Assembly: GCA_937128785.1 (NCBI GenBank)
Contig: CAKZMS010000693.1
Span: forward strand, 1-8,032
Origin: an uncultured Opitutaceae bacterium
GTDB taxonomy: Bacteria; Verrucomicrobiota; Verrucomicrobiia; Opitutales; Opitutaceae
Direction of reading: 5' to 3'
DNA: 8,032 nucleotides
The notes under the pieces are model-generated. The model was not told the DNA's origin. It saw only the letters and a program-made list of their open reading frames with translations, and made no database searches. Shown one piece after another: positions 1 to 6,239 of the stretch; positions within the stretch are counted from its first letter, which is position 1; every line of letters begins with the position of its first letter. The position numbers and the translations under genes are program-made.

Positions 1-270
1 GGCCCATTCGCGCGCCGAGATGATGCGGGGCACCAAATCAAAGGGGAAAATCTTCTCCGTGCCGGACTTGTTGGAATACACCGTGAACGTGACCCCGCGG
101 TTGATGAACGTCTGGTCCGCGCCTTTTTGGCGGGCAAAGAGTTCGCCGATGCCCGACATCTCCTGATAGCGATCCCACAGCCGACGATAGTGAGGTCGGG
201 GCACGCCGGGGGCTTCGAACATCTCGTCGTAGAAGCCTCCTAAGTCGTAGGTGTTGAAAAAATCAGGCAT
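1..270 (-). CDS. Circularly permuted type 2 ATP-grasp protein, N-terminal 90 residues (partial)
   Basis: The frame is open from the ATG at 270 to the left edge, so only the N-terminal 90 residues are visible and the gene continues outside. The protein begins MPDFFNTYDLGGFYDEMF and later has FINRGVTFTVYSNKSGTEK followed by IFPFDLVPRII. These are the characteristic N-terminal blocks of the COG2308 / DUF404-DUF407 family, recognised from memory of the family. Such proteins are cytoplasmic ATP-dependent ligases predicted to make amide or peptide bonds, often encoded beside alpha-E and transglutaminase-like proteins. The catalytic ATP-binding residues lie beyond the window, so activity cannot be judged. 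The start is 5 bp after the stop of the upstream gene, which implies co-transcription. There is no clear Shine-Dalgarno sequence. The start lies in a short direct repeat (260-283). Family call is confident; the substrate is unknown. Confidence 0.88.
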   Translation of the reverse strand, partial: MPDFFNTYDLGGFYDEMFEAPGVPRPHYRRLWDRYQEMSGIGELFARQKGADQTFINRGVTFTVYSNKSGTEKIFPFDLVPRIISAREWA

Positions 271-283
271 GGAAATCAGGCAT
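260..283. repeat. Short direct repeat spanning a stop/start junction
   Basis: The 11-mer AAATCAGGCAT occurs at 260-270 and again at 273-283, a period of 13 bp. On the coding (minus) strand each copy reads ATGCCTGATTT. The copy at 283-273 supplies the stop codon of the 158-residue exported protein and also contains an out-of-frame ATG. The copy at 270-260 supplies the start of the ATP-grasp gene. It looks like a small tandem duplication. Confidence 0.75.
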
Positions 284-752
284 CGGAGTGGTTCCAGAGA
301 AAACTGTTACGGCTGACCAGCAGGTTGCCATCTGCATCGACCAGACTGATGCGCCAGGCAATGGGTGCGGCATCAGGGTCAGCCCAATCCGTGCCAGTTA
401 GGCCGACAAATACGGCATTGCTCCCGGTCTTCACATCCAAGTCGAAGGCGTAGGCGGTCGGCTCGGTTTCACCTTCGCGGGTGACCTCGACGCGCAGGGT
501 CGATCCCGGATGGGCGGTTTTGCTCCTCGTGCGGGCGAGCCAGTAGTAACCGTCGCGTGCAGCAGGTTGGGTGCGGAGGGCTTCGCGATTGTTGCCGGCG
601 GGAGCGCTGCCAAAGTATTCCGAGATGGTGGTGAAACTCTCGGCGGAACGGTATCCGGGCCACACCCGCTCGAACTCCACCTCGGCGTTCACCCACAGCG
701 GGCACAAAATGGCTATGAGAGTGAGTCCCTGGCGGATGGAAAGAAAAGACAT
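276..752 (-). CDS. Small exported protein of unknown function
   Basis: A 158-residue protein that I do not recognise. Residues 1-23 form a good Sec signal peptide: a short polar start with Arg7, a hydrophobic core (LTLIAILCPLWV) and a V-N-A cleavage motif before Glu24. Cys17 lies inside the core without a lipobox, so a soluble periplasmic or secreted protein is more likely than a lipoprotein. The mature part, about 135 residues, alternates short hydrophobic and polar stretches (for example TLRVEVTREG, AYAFDLDVKTG and WRISLVDADGNLL), which suggests a small beta-sandwich. There are no membrane segments after the signal and no catalytic motif I can name. It lies 55 bp downstream of the peptide-binding lipoprotein and 5 bp upstream of the ATP-grasp gene, so it is probably the middle gene of an operon. 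No strong ribosome site precedes the ATG at 752. That it is a real gene is well supported by the signal peptide and spacing. Confidence 0.78.
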   Translation of the reverse strand: MSFLSIRQGLTLIAILCPLWVNAEVEFERVWPGYRSAESFTTISEYFGSAPAGNNREALRTQPAARDGYYWLARTRSKTAHPGSTLRVEVTREGETEPTAYAFDLDVKTGSNAVFVGLTGTDWADPDAAPIAWRISLVDADGNLLVSRNSFLWNHSDA

Positions 753-807
753 ACGGGAACGACGACCCTACGTAATTTTGCCAGCCGAGGCAAGGTCTCC
801 TCCGGCA

Positions 808-2427
808 TCAGGGGGCAAGGCGCACGAACTGGTAGCGGTGGAAGCCGAGCAGGGCCGGGGGCCATCCTTGGACTTCGGGACGTTTCAGGAAAACCTGGGT
901 GCCGTGGTAGATCGGTGCGATGGGAGTGTCGGTCACGAGCAGGCGCTCGGCTTGTTGGTAAAGCTCGTAGCGGACGGTTTCATCGGGTTGGGCCGAGGCC
1001 CGACGGAGAATCTCATCAAACCGGGCGTTGGCCCAGCCGGTGTTGTTGTTGCCGCTGTAGGAGAGAAATAACTCCAGGAAGGTGTAGGGCTCGACATAGT
1101 CACCGATCCAGCGGGCGTTGGAAATATCGTAGTTGAGCTGGGTTTCATCATCGAGCCACACCCGTTGCTCTTTCATGGCGATCTTCACATCGATACCCAG
1201 TTCATTGCGCCACATCTGTTGGATCGCCTCGAGAATGGATTGGTTGATCTCCCGGGCCCGCGACATGACTTCCAGTTCGGGGAACCCCTCGCCCGCGGGG
1301 AAGCCCGCGTCGGCCAGAAGTTGACGGACTTTGACGGGATCGTAACCTAAGGTTGCTTCCGCGGTATAGCCCGCGGTGTTGGGCGGGGTCAGGCGATGGG
1401 CGGGAGCCTCGCCGCCTTGGAGCACTTGGGCGGCCAAGGCTTCACGATTGATGGTGAGCGCCAGCGCCTGCCGGACCCGCCCATCGTCCAGGGGCGGGCG
1501 GGTGAGATTGAACCGGACGAAGCCCGTCAGCACGAAGGGGTCGATCCGGATCAATTCGGGTGACTCCGCCTCGTAGGATTTGATTTTGGTGAGCGGAACT
1601 TCCGACGTCAGGTGAAGTTGACCGGAACGAAAGGCGGCCTCCTGGCTGACCGCGTTTTCGAACGGGTAGAATGCGACGCCGTTGAGACCGACGGCATCGG
1701 CTGCGCGGAAGAGGGGATTTCGTTCGCCCCGAATCCGGCTCTGAGGTTGCCATTCCGTGAGGCGGAAAGGTCCGTTGCCCACGATGTTTTCCGGGCGGGT
1801 CCACCGGTTGGCGCGGTCCGTCCGGCCCCCGTGCTGATCGATCACGTGGAGCGGGGCCGGGAAGCCCACGGGCAGCGTGAGGATCGACGCGAGCATGGGG
1901 GTCGGTTGTTCCAACCGCAGCACGAAGGTGTGCGGGTCGGGAGCACTCACGCCGAGTTTTGCGGGATCGGTTTCCTCGCCGGAGTTGAACTGCGCGGCTC
2001 CCTTGATCGGATACAACACGTAGGCGTATTCAGAACCCAATGACGGGGTAAGCGCGCGAATGTAGGAATCCCGGAAGGTCCCGGCGGTGAGGGCGGTGCC
2101 GTCCGACCACTGCAAATCGGGCCGCAGGTGAAATGTCCACGTGAGCCCGTCTGCGGAGATGTCCCAACGTTCCGCCGCGGCTGGCACCGCTCGCGAGGTG
2201 GTTTCATCGACGGCAACCAGGCCCTCGAAGAAGGCCAGCACGACTTGCATGTCGGTGAAGGCGGAGACGAGGTGAGGATCCAGATCGCGCGGTTCGGCTC
2301 CGATCGCGCGGTGCAGCACGCCTTCGCGATTGCCTTGCTCGACGCGGGTCTCGCGGGATCCGCAGCCGGTCAGTAGCAGGCTTCCCAACGAAGCGAGGAG
2401 GAGGAAACGGAGAGGCATGAAATTCAT
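808..2427 (-). CDS. Peptide ABC transporter substrate-binding lipoprotein (OppA/DppA type, SBP_bac_5)
   Basis: A 539-residue extracytoplasmic solute-binding protein of the family 5 (SBP_bac_5) type, which captures oligopeptides and hands them to an ABC permease. Residues 1-22 are a lipoprotein signal with lipobox L-T-G-C (Cys22). Residue +2 is Gly, so inner-membrane retention by Asp does not apply. Family signatures include GAEPRDLDPH near the mature N-terminus, the NIVGNGPFRL block mid-protein, VRQALALTINREAL, and the C-terminal block GDYVEPYTFLELF plus NNNTGWANARFDEIL, then PIAPIYHGTQVFLKRPEV, all typical of oligopeptide-binding proteins. Length is normal for the family. I start at the ATG at 2427. 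The open frame runs on to 2538, but that adds 37 Arg-rich residues before the signal and is unlikely. The ATG at 2418 (residue 4) is a second option. No permease or ATPase gene is visible, so it may be an orphan that works with a transporter encoded elsewhere. Confidence 0.93.
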   Translation of the reverse strand: MNFMPLRFLLLASLGSLLLTGCGSRETRVEQGNREGVLHRAIGAEPRDLDPHLVSAFTDMQVVLAFFEGLVAVDETTSRAVPAAAERWDISADGLTWTFHLRPDLQWSDGTALTAGTFRDSYIRALTPSLGSEYAYVLYPIKGAAQFNSGEETDPAKLGVSAPDPHTFVLRLEQPTPMLASILTLPVGFPAPLHVIDQHGGRTDRANRWTRPENIVGNGPFRLTEWQPQSRIRGERNPLFRAADAVGLNGVAFYPFENAVSQEAAFRSGQLHLTSEVPLTKIKSYEAESPELIRIDPFVLTGFVRFNLTRPPLDDGRVRQALALTINREALAAQVLQGGEAPAHRLTPPNTAGYTAEATLGYDPVKVRQLLADAGFPAGEGFPELEVMSRAREINQSILEAIQQMWRNELGIDVKIAMKEQRVWLDDETQLNYDISNARWIGDYVEPYTFLELFLSYSGNNNTGWANARFDEILRRASAQPDETVRYELYQQAERLLVTDTPIAPIYHGTQVFLKRPEVQGWPPALLGFHRYQFVRLAP

Positions 2428-2536
2428 AGACCTCCCCAAGCAGACATGGGCAGCGCGAAGGATCAACCTTCTGGAGGGATTGAACCTTGCGGGTGCTGCC
2501 GAACCCCGGTGTGCTGGTCCCCAATTCCTTTCCAGC
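2428..2536. promoter_or_regulatory. Divergent intergenic region expected to hold two promoters
   Basis: This 109-bp spacer separates the minus-strand lipoprotein operon from the plus-strand GYF-domain gene, so both promoters should lie in or near it. I see no convincing -35/-10 pair on either strand. An imperfect direct repeat, GGATCAACCTT (2460-2470) and GGATTGAACCTT (2477-2488), spaced 17 bp start to start, could be an operator, but the match is weak. The plus-strand gene has no visible Shine-Dalgarno sequence. Confidence 0.4.
2430..2437 (-). promoter_or_regulatory. Shine-Dalgarno sequence of the peptide-binding lipoprotein gene
   Basis: On the minus strand GGGGAGGT precedes the lipoprotein start. 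The GGAGG core is 3 nt from the ATG at 2427 and 12 nt from the in-frame ATG at 2418. Neither spacing is ideal, so the exact start is open. Its position does rule against the longer reading frame that begins at 2538. Confidence 0.6.
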
Positions 2537-3523
2537 ATGCAGTGGTTTTATTCAATTAACGGTGAACGCCTGGGTCCTGTGACCCCGGAACAACTTTCAA
2601 CCCTGGTGGCCAACGGCACGGTAACCGCCGAGACACTCGTTTGGCGCGAGGGATTCGCGAGCTGGGAGGCTTGGGGGAAGGTGGCGGATGCCAACCCTCT
2701 CCCAGCCGTCGCGGTGGATGTTCCCCCTCCGGAAGCAGTCCCGGTGGTCGATTACCCGGCGAGCGCAGCGGATGGCTGGACCCTCGATGAATTCTCCGAG
2801 CCACTCCAGACTAACGGTTTTCGCACATCCGTGGGTGGCCTGCTTTCCCGGAGCTGGCAGACTTACAAGTCAATGTTTGGGTTGGCAATCGGCGCCGTGT
2901 TGGTGCTGGTCCTGATCTCGATCGTGGTGGGATTGCTCCCAGTGGTCAGCTTGCTGGGCGCTTTCCTTGTGACCCCTCAAATGAACGCGGGCGCCGCCTG
3001 GATTTTCTTGAAAAAGTCCCGCGGTGAACCCGTTGAATTTGGTGATGTGTTTGCTGGGTTCTCCCGATGCTACGGCAAGCTCATTCTCGTGGGCCTGATT
3101 CAAATGGCGGCAATCATTTGTATTGCTGTTCCCATCGGCATTGTCGCGGCTGTGACCATCCCGATGTTGGAGCAGATGGGTAACGGGGGCGACCCGTCAC
3201 CTGTGGTGATGGTCCTCGGCGCGATCGTGGGACTGGTGGTTTTCTTTTTCGCCCTCTGGTTGTCCGTGCGCTTCCTGCTTACTCACATAGCCGCGGTGGA
3301 TATGCAGGGTTCTGCCATGGATGCCTATCGCATGAGTTGGCGCATCACGGCGGGTAAATTTTGGACCCTCTTTGGCGTATTCTTGATTTTGTTCCTACTG
3401 AGCATCGCGGGCACGTTGGCCTTGCTCATCGGGATGCTCTTTGTGGCCCCCCTCTATCCCGCCCTCATCGCTCAAGTATACCACGAGGCGAGCGAAGCGG
3501 CGGCCGGCCGCCCAGTGGAATAG
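2537..3523 (+). CDS. GYF_2-domain polytopic membrane protein
   Basis: A 328-residue protein. Residues 1 to about 52 form a GYF_2 (DUF4339-like) domain: it opens MQWFYSINGERLGPVTPEQL and later has VWREGFASWEAW, with the expected aromatic W-F-Y, the G-P turn and the terminal W-x-x-W. Such domains are thought to bind proline-rich peptides or partner proteins. A Pro/Ala-rich linker follows. After it come four hydrophobic blocks at about residues 114-146, 182-206, 223-254 and 275-310, enough for roughly four to six membrane helices; the exact topology is not certain. The membrane part resembles general DUF975/YciC-like integral membrane proteins, a loose comparison. I start at the ATG at 2537 because the GYF domain begins at that Met; the frame is open back to 2330, but that part is antisense to the lipoprotein gene. 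It ends 48 bp before the sigma factor gene, so co-transcription is possible. Function unknown. Confidence 0.85.
   Translation: MQWFYSINGERLGPVTPEQLSTLVANGTVTAETLVWREGFASWEAWGKVADANPLPAVAVDVPPPEAVPVVDYPASAADGWTLDEFSEPLQTNGFRTSVGGLLSRSWQTYKSMFGLAIGAVLVLVLISIVVGLLPVVSLLGAFLVTPQMNAGAAWIFLKKSRGEPVEFGDVFAGFSRCYGKLILVGLIQMAAIICIAVPIGIVAAVTIPMLEQMGNGGDPSPVVMVLGAIVGLVVFFFALWLSVRFLLTHIAAVDMQGSAMDAYRMSWRITAGKFWTLFGVFLILFLLSIAGTLALLIGMLFVAPLYPALIAQVYHEASEAAAGRPVE
3499..3512. repeat. GC-only 14-bp palindrome at the 3' end of the GYF gene
   Basis: The sequence GGCGGCCGGCCGCC is a perfect palindrome within the last codons of the GYF-domain gene. It can fold as a 5-bp stem with a CCGG loop. A run of seven T follows at 3524-3530, but 11 nt separate it from the stem, so it is only a weak candidate for an intrinsic terminator or mRNA 3'-end barrier. 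Confidence 0.35.
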
Positions 3524-3571
3524 TTTTTTTCTAAGAAAACACGGGGAGGCCCGTCCAAGCCAGCGTAGGTC

Positions 3572-4102
3572 ATGATGAAACCGACCGGTAACGATGAATA
3601 CGCAGGAAATTGGATCGCGGACGCGATGCGGGATCACCAAGCCCCGCTGGTGCGCTATGTGGCGCGCTTGGTCGGCAACGACCTGGACCGCGCCCAGGAT
3701 GTGGTGCAGGACGCATTCCTACGACTTTGCCAACAGCCCGAAGGCGATGTTCGCGGGCACGTGGTCGAGTGGCTCTACACGGTGTGTAGAAACCGGGCGG
3801 TTGATGTCGTGCGCAAGGAGGGACGCATGAGATCGTTTGCCGAAGGTGAGGTGGAGCAGGTGCGAGCCGGAGAAGACCGACCCGGTCGCGCGTTGGAGGT
3901 CGAGGAAACCCGGGCGGCGGTGCTGGAGTTGATCGATCAGCTGCCGACCAATCAACAAGAGGTCATCCGCCTGAAGTTTCAGAGCGGATTCAGCTACAAG
4001 GAAATCAGCCGGATCACGAAGCTCTCGGTGAGCAACGTCGGCTATCTGATCCACATGGCGGTGAAACAACTGCGCGCCGATATGGCCGCGCAACAACCCT
4101 GA
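3572..4102 (+). CDS. RNA polymerase sigma-70 factor, ECF type
   Basis: A 176-residue ECF sigma factor with only regions 2 and 4, the minimal set that directs RNA polymerase to a dedicated promoter set. Region 2 spans about residues 20-88 and contains DRAQDVVQDAFLRL (the core-binding helix) and VEWLYTVCRNRAVDVVRK (region 2.4, -10 recognition). A charged linker runs from about 87 to 116. Region 4 (about 118-172) contains LIDQLPTNQQEVIRLKF and the helix-turn-helix FSYKEISRITKLSVSNVGYL for -35 recognition. There is no C-terminal extension or extra sensory domain, so regulation should come from a partner protein. The next gene begins 11 bp later and encodes a membrane protein with an anti-sigma-like N-terminus. 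The start could be 3572 or the adjacent ATG at 3575. A TAGGT just upstream fits the second better, with 5 nt spacing from AGG. Target genes are unknown. Confidence 0.95.
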   Translation: MMKPTGNDEYAGNWIADAMRDHQAPLVRYVARLVGNDLDRAQDVVQDAFLRLCQQPEGDVRGHVVEWLYTVCRNRAVDVVRKEGRMRSFAEGEVEQVRAGEDRPGRALEVEETRAAVLELIDQLPTNQQEVIRLKFQSGFSYKEISRITKLSVSNVGYLIHMAVKQLRADMAAQQP

Positions 4103-4104
4103 GG
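4101..4104 (+). promoter_or_regulatory. Shine-Dalgarno sequence of the vWA gene, overlapping the sigma stop codon
   Basis: GAGG at 4101-4104 overlaps the TGA stop of the sigma factor gene (4100-4102) and lies 9 nt before the ATG at 4114. It favours this start over the in-frame ATG at 4129. The overlap suggests translation of the two genes is coupled. Confidence 0.65.
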
Positions 4105-4113
4105 AATTTTGTC

Positions 4114-6210
4114 ATGAGTGAGTCGAAAATGAGTCCCGATGATCCGCGATTAAGCGCGTATGCCTTCGGCGAATTAAGTCCGGAAGAGGCCGCCGAGGTG
4201 GCAGCGGCGATCAAGGACAACCCGGCCTTGGCGGCGGAAGTCGATGCGATCCGAGCGCTGGGCGGGGAGCTGGAATCGGCGCTTGCGGCCGAAACCCTGC
4301 CCGCGACCGAGCCCGTCAATTTAGCGGAACCCATTGAGTTTCCCCTCGGGCGTCGGACGGTGAAACGCTTTCCCTACTTTCTGGTTTCCGGATTGGCGGC
4401 GGCCGGCTTTGCCGTGCTGGTTGTGGTGCAGAGCCCGGACTCACCCCTCGTCGGCACGCAGGAAGTGGCAGTGGCTCCGGCCGCGCAGCCGATGGAGATG
4501 GTTACATACGATCCCCATGCGCCGTCGTCGGATCGTTTGGCAGATCGTTCGTCTGAGTCGGCGGAAATCGAAGTTTCGTTCTCGGAGGTTCCGGCGGCAA
4601 CCGACAATCTAGCAACGCCGGTGCCGCCGCCGCTTTCATCCGCGACCGGACCAATGGTCGGATCCGGGAAACCACCGGCCGGGGCGAAACGAATGGCAGT
4701 CGCACCGTCCGCTGAGTTGACTGCGGCGAGTGGGCGGATGATGTCGCTGGCTGCCGTGGAGGCTGCCGACCGGGGGGGCGGTGAAGGCTACGCCACTCAG
4801 GAAGCGCACGGTTGGCAACAGGTCTCCCACCAGCCGCTTTCCACGTTTGGGGTGGATGTTGATTCGGCCAGTTACGCGAATGTGCGCCGCTTTCTGAACA
4901 ATGGCTCCCTGCCTCCGGTTGACGCCGTCAAAATCGAAGAACTGGTGAACGCGTTCCCTTACGACTACGCCGCGCCGGAGGCCCATCAGGACGCGCCGTT
5001 GCGGGCAAATCTCGAGGTCGCATCCGCACCGTGGGCTCCGGAGCATCGGCTGGTGCGGATCGGGCTCAAAGCCCGGGAAATGACGGTGGCCGAGCGGTCG
5101 CCTGCCAATCTGGTCTTCCTGCTCGATGTCTCCGGCTCAATGAATGCGCCGCAAAAGCTGCCGTTGGTGAAGGATGCGATGCGTCTGCTGGTCAGCCAGT
5201 TGAAAGACGAGGATCGGGTGGCGATCGTCACTTATGCGGGGCAGTCGGGATTGGCCCTGCCGTCGACCCCCGTGCGGGAGTCGCGGAAGATCACGGCAGC
5301 GTTGGCGGCGCTTTCTCCTTCGGGCTCCACCCATGGCTCCAGGGGAATTCATCTGGCCTACGATGTCGCCAAGGCGAACTTTGTCGTCGGCGGGATCAAT
5401 CGGGTGATTCTTTGCACCGATGGAGACTTCAACATCGGCACGACGGGGTTGGGGGAGTTGGAGCGACTGATTGAAGCGAAAGCGGAGTCGGGCGTGTTCC
5501 TCACCGCGTTGGGCTTTGGTTCCGGTAATTATCAGGATGATACGCTCGAACTGTTGGCCAATCACGGCAACGGCGCGCACGGATACATCGATTCCGCCCG
5601 CGAGGCGCGTCGCCTGTTGGTCGAGCAAGTCAACGGCACGTTGGCCACCGTGGCGCAGGACGTGAAGATTCAGGTTGAATTCAATCCTCTCCAGGTGGCT
5701 TCGTATCGTTTGATCGGATACAATAATCGCCGTCTGGCCGCGGAAGAGTTCAACGACGATTCGATCGATGCGGGAGAAATTGGCGCGGGCCATACGGTCA
5801 CGGCGTTGTATGAAGTCATCCCGACCGGCGCCGAGATGCCGAACCCGGGGGCGACGATCGATGCGTTGCGGTATCAGGCGGTTCCCGACAACCCCCCATC
5901 AGGGCAGCATGCCCACGAGATGCTCACGGTGAAGGTGCGCGCTCAACCACCCGGAGGAGGCCGGAGTGCGTTGCACCCCTTCCCGCTGGTTGATGGTGGT
6001 GCGTCCTTTGCCGGCGCCACCGCCGACTTCAAGTTTGCCGCGGCCGTGGCGGGATTCGGATTGAAGCTGCGAGCCCGGCCCGCGGCGGAGCAGATCACTT
6101 ACGCGCAGGTGGAGACCTGGGGACGAGCCGGCATCGTGAACGATCCCGGCGGATATCGCAGTGAGTTCCTCGATCTCGTGCATCAAGCGCGGTCGCTGAC
6201 CGAGAATTGA
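4114..6210 (+). CDS. YfbK-like vWA membrane protein with anti-sigma-like N-terminus
   Basis: A 698-residue protein. Residues about 10-60 (DPRLSAYAFGELSPEEAAEV onward) resemble the helical N-terminus of ECF anti-sigma factors; the first 85 residues contain no His or Cys, so it is not a zinc type. Residues 86-105 form one membrane helix after basic residues (RRTVKR), predicting N-inside, C-outside. A Pro/Ala/Ser-rich linker (about 107-238) follows. Then comes the YfbK N-terminal region (about 239-330, with LSTFGVDVDSASYANVRRFL) and a vWA domain (about 332-500) with a complete MIDAS site: D338-x-S340-x-S342, T406 and D436. The YfbK C-terminal domain (DUF3520; about 505-698) contains DVKIQVEFNP and DAGEIGAGHTVTALYEV. 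E. coli YfbK is shorter and has no such N-terminal extension, as I recall. Being 11 bp after the ECF sigma gene suggests it controls that sigma factor. This role is inferred. An alternative is that it is simply an envelope vWA protein in the sigma regulon. Confidence 0.92.
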   Translation: MSESKMSPDDPRLSAYAFGELSPEEAAEVAAAIKDNPALAAEVDAIRALGGELESALAAETLPATEPVNLAEPIEFPLGRRTVKRFPYFLVSGLAAAGFAVLVVVQSPDSPLVGTQEVAVAPAAQPMEMVTYDPHAPSSDRLADRSSESAEIEVSFSEVPAATDNLATPVPPPLSSATGPMVGSGKPPAGAKRMAVAPSAELTAASGRMMSLAAVEAADRGGGEGYATQEAHGWQQVSHQPLSTFGVDVDSASYANVRRFLNNGSLPPVDAVKIEELVNAFPYDYAAPEAHQDAPLRANLEVASAPWAPEHRLVRIGLKAREMTVAERSPANLVFLLDVSGSMNAPQKLPLVKDAMRLLVSQLKDEDRVAIVTYAGQSGLALPSTPVRESRKITAALAALSPSGSTHGSRGIHLAYDVAKANFVVGGINRVILCTDGDFNIGTTGLGELERLIEAKAESGVFLTALGFGSGNYQDDTLELLANHGNGAHGYIDSAREARRLLVEQVNGTLATVAQDVKIQVEFNPLQVASYRLIGYNNRRLAAEEFNDDSIDAGEIGAGHTVTALYEVIPTGAEMPNPGATIDALRYQAVPDNPPSGQHAHEMLTVKVRAQPPGGGRSALHPFPLVDGGASFAGATADFKFAAAVAGFGLKLRARPAAEQITYAQVETWGRAGIVNDPGGYRSEFLDLVHQARSLTEN

Positions 6211-6224
6211 GGCGGTCAGCGGTC
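6191..6224. terminator. Hairpin between convergent genes, candidate terminator
   Basis: CGCTGACCG (6194-6202) is exactly complementary in inverted orientation to CGGTCAGCG (6213-6221), with a 10-nt loop. Three more pairs, two of them G-U, extend the stem to 12 bp. It spans the vWA stop codon and lies within 20 bp of the stop of the convergent PEP-CTERM gene, where a bidirectional terminator would be expected. There is no T-tract on either side, so it is not a canonical intrinsic terminator. Confidence 0.45.
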
Positions 6225-6239
6225 CCGGGCGTGGGCGAA

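Noticed and set aside
510..1136. 208-codon plus-strand open frame
   Set aside because: It runs antisense across two well-supported minus-strand genes, is Arg/Gly-rich and shows no domain; it is a by-product of GC-rich coding.
2460..2488. Direct repeat GGATCAACCTT / GGATTGAACCTT as an operator
   Set aside because: The copies differ in sequence and length and there is no recognisable promoter next to them; mentioned only within the intergenic entry.
2330..2536. In-frame extension of the GYF gene back to 2330
   Set aside because: Most of it is antisense to the lipoprotein gene, and the GYF_2 domain begins naturally at the Met at 2537.
2428..2538. N-terminal extension of the lipoprotein gene to a start at 2538
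   Set aside because: It would put 37 Arg-rich residues ahead of a complete lipoprotein signal peptide, and a GGGGAGGT site lies just before the ATG at 2427.
3525..3539. TTTTCT-A-AGAAAA inverted repeat after the GYF stop
   Set aside because: A one-base spacer and AT-only arms cannot form a stable hairpin; too short to call an operator.
3541..3554. Small inverted repeat ACGGG-GAGG-CCCGT before the sigma gene
   Set aside because: The stem is only 5 bp. The T-rich side would serve a minus-strand transcript, and no minus-strand gene ends here.
5137..5793. 218-codon minus-strand open frame
   Set aside because: It lies entirely antisense to the vWA and YfbK domains, whose motifs are intact; no recognisable protein features.
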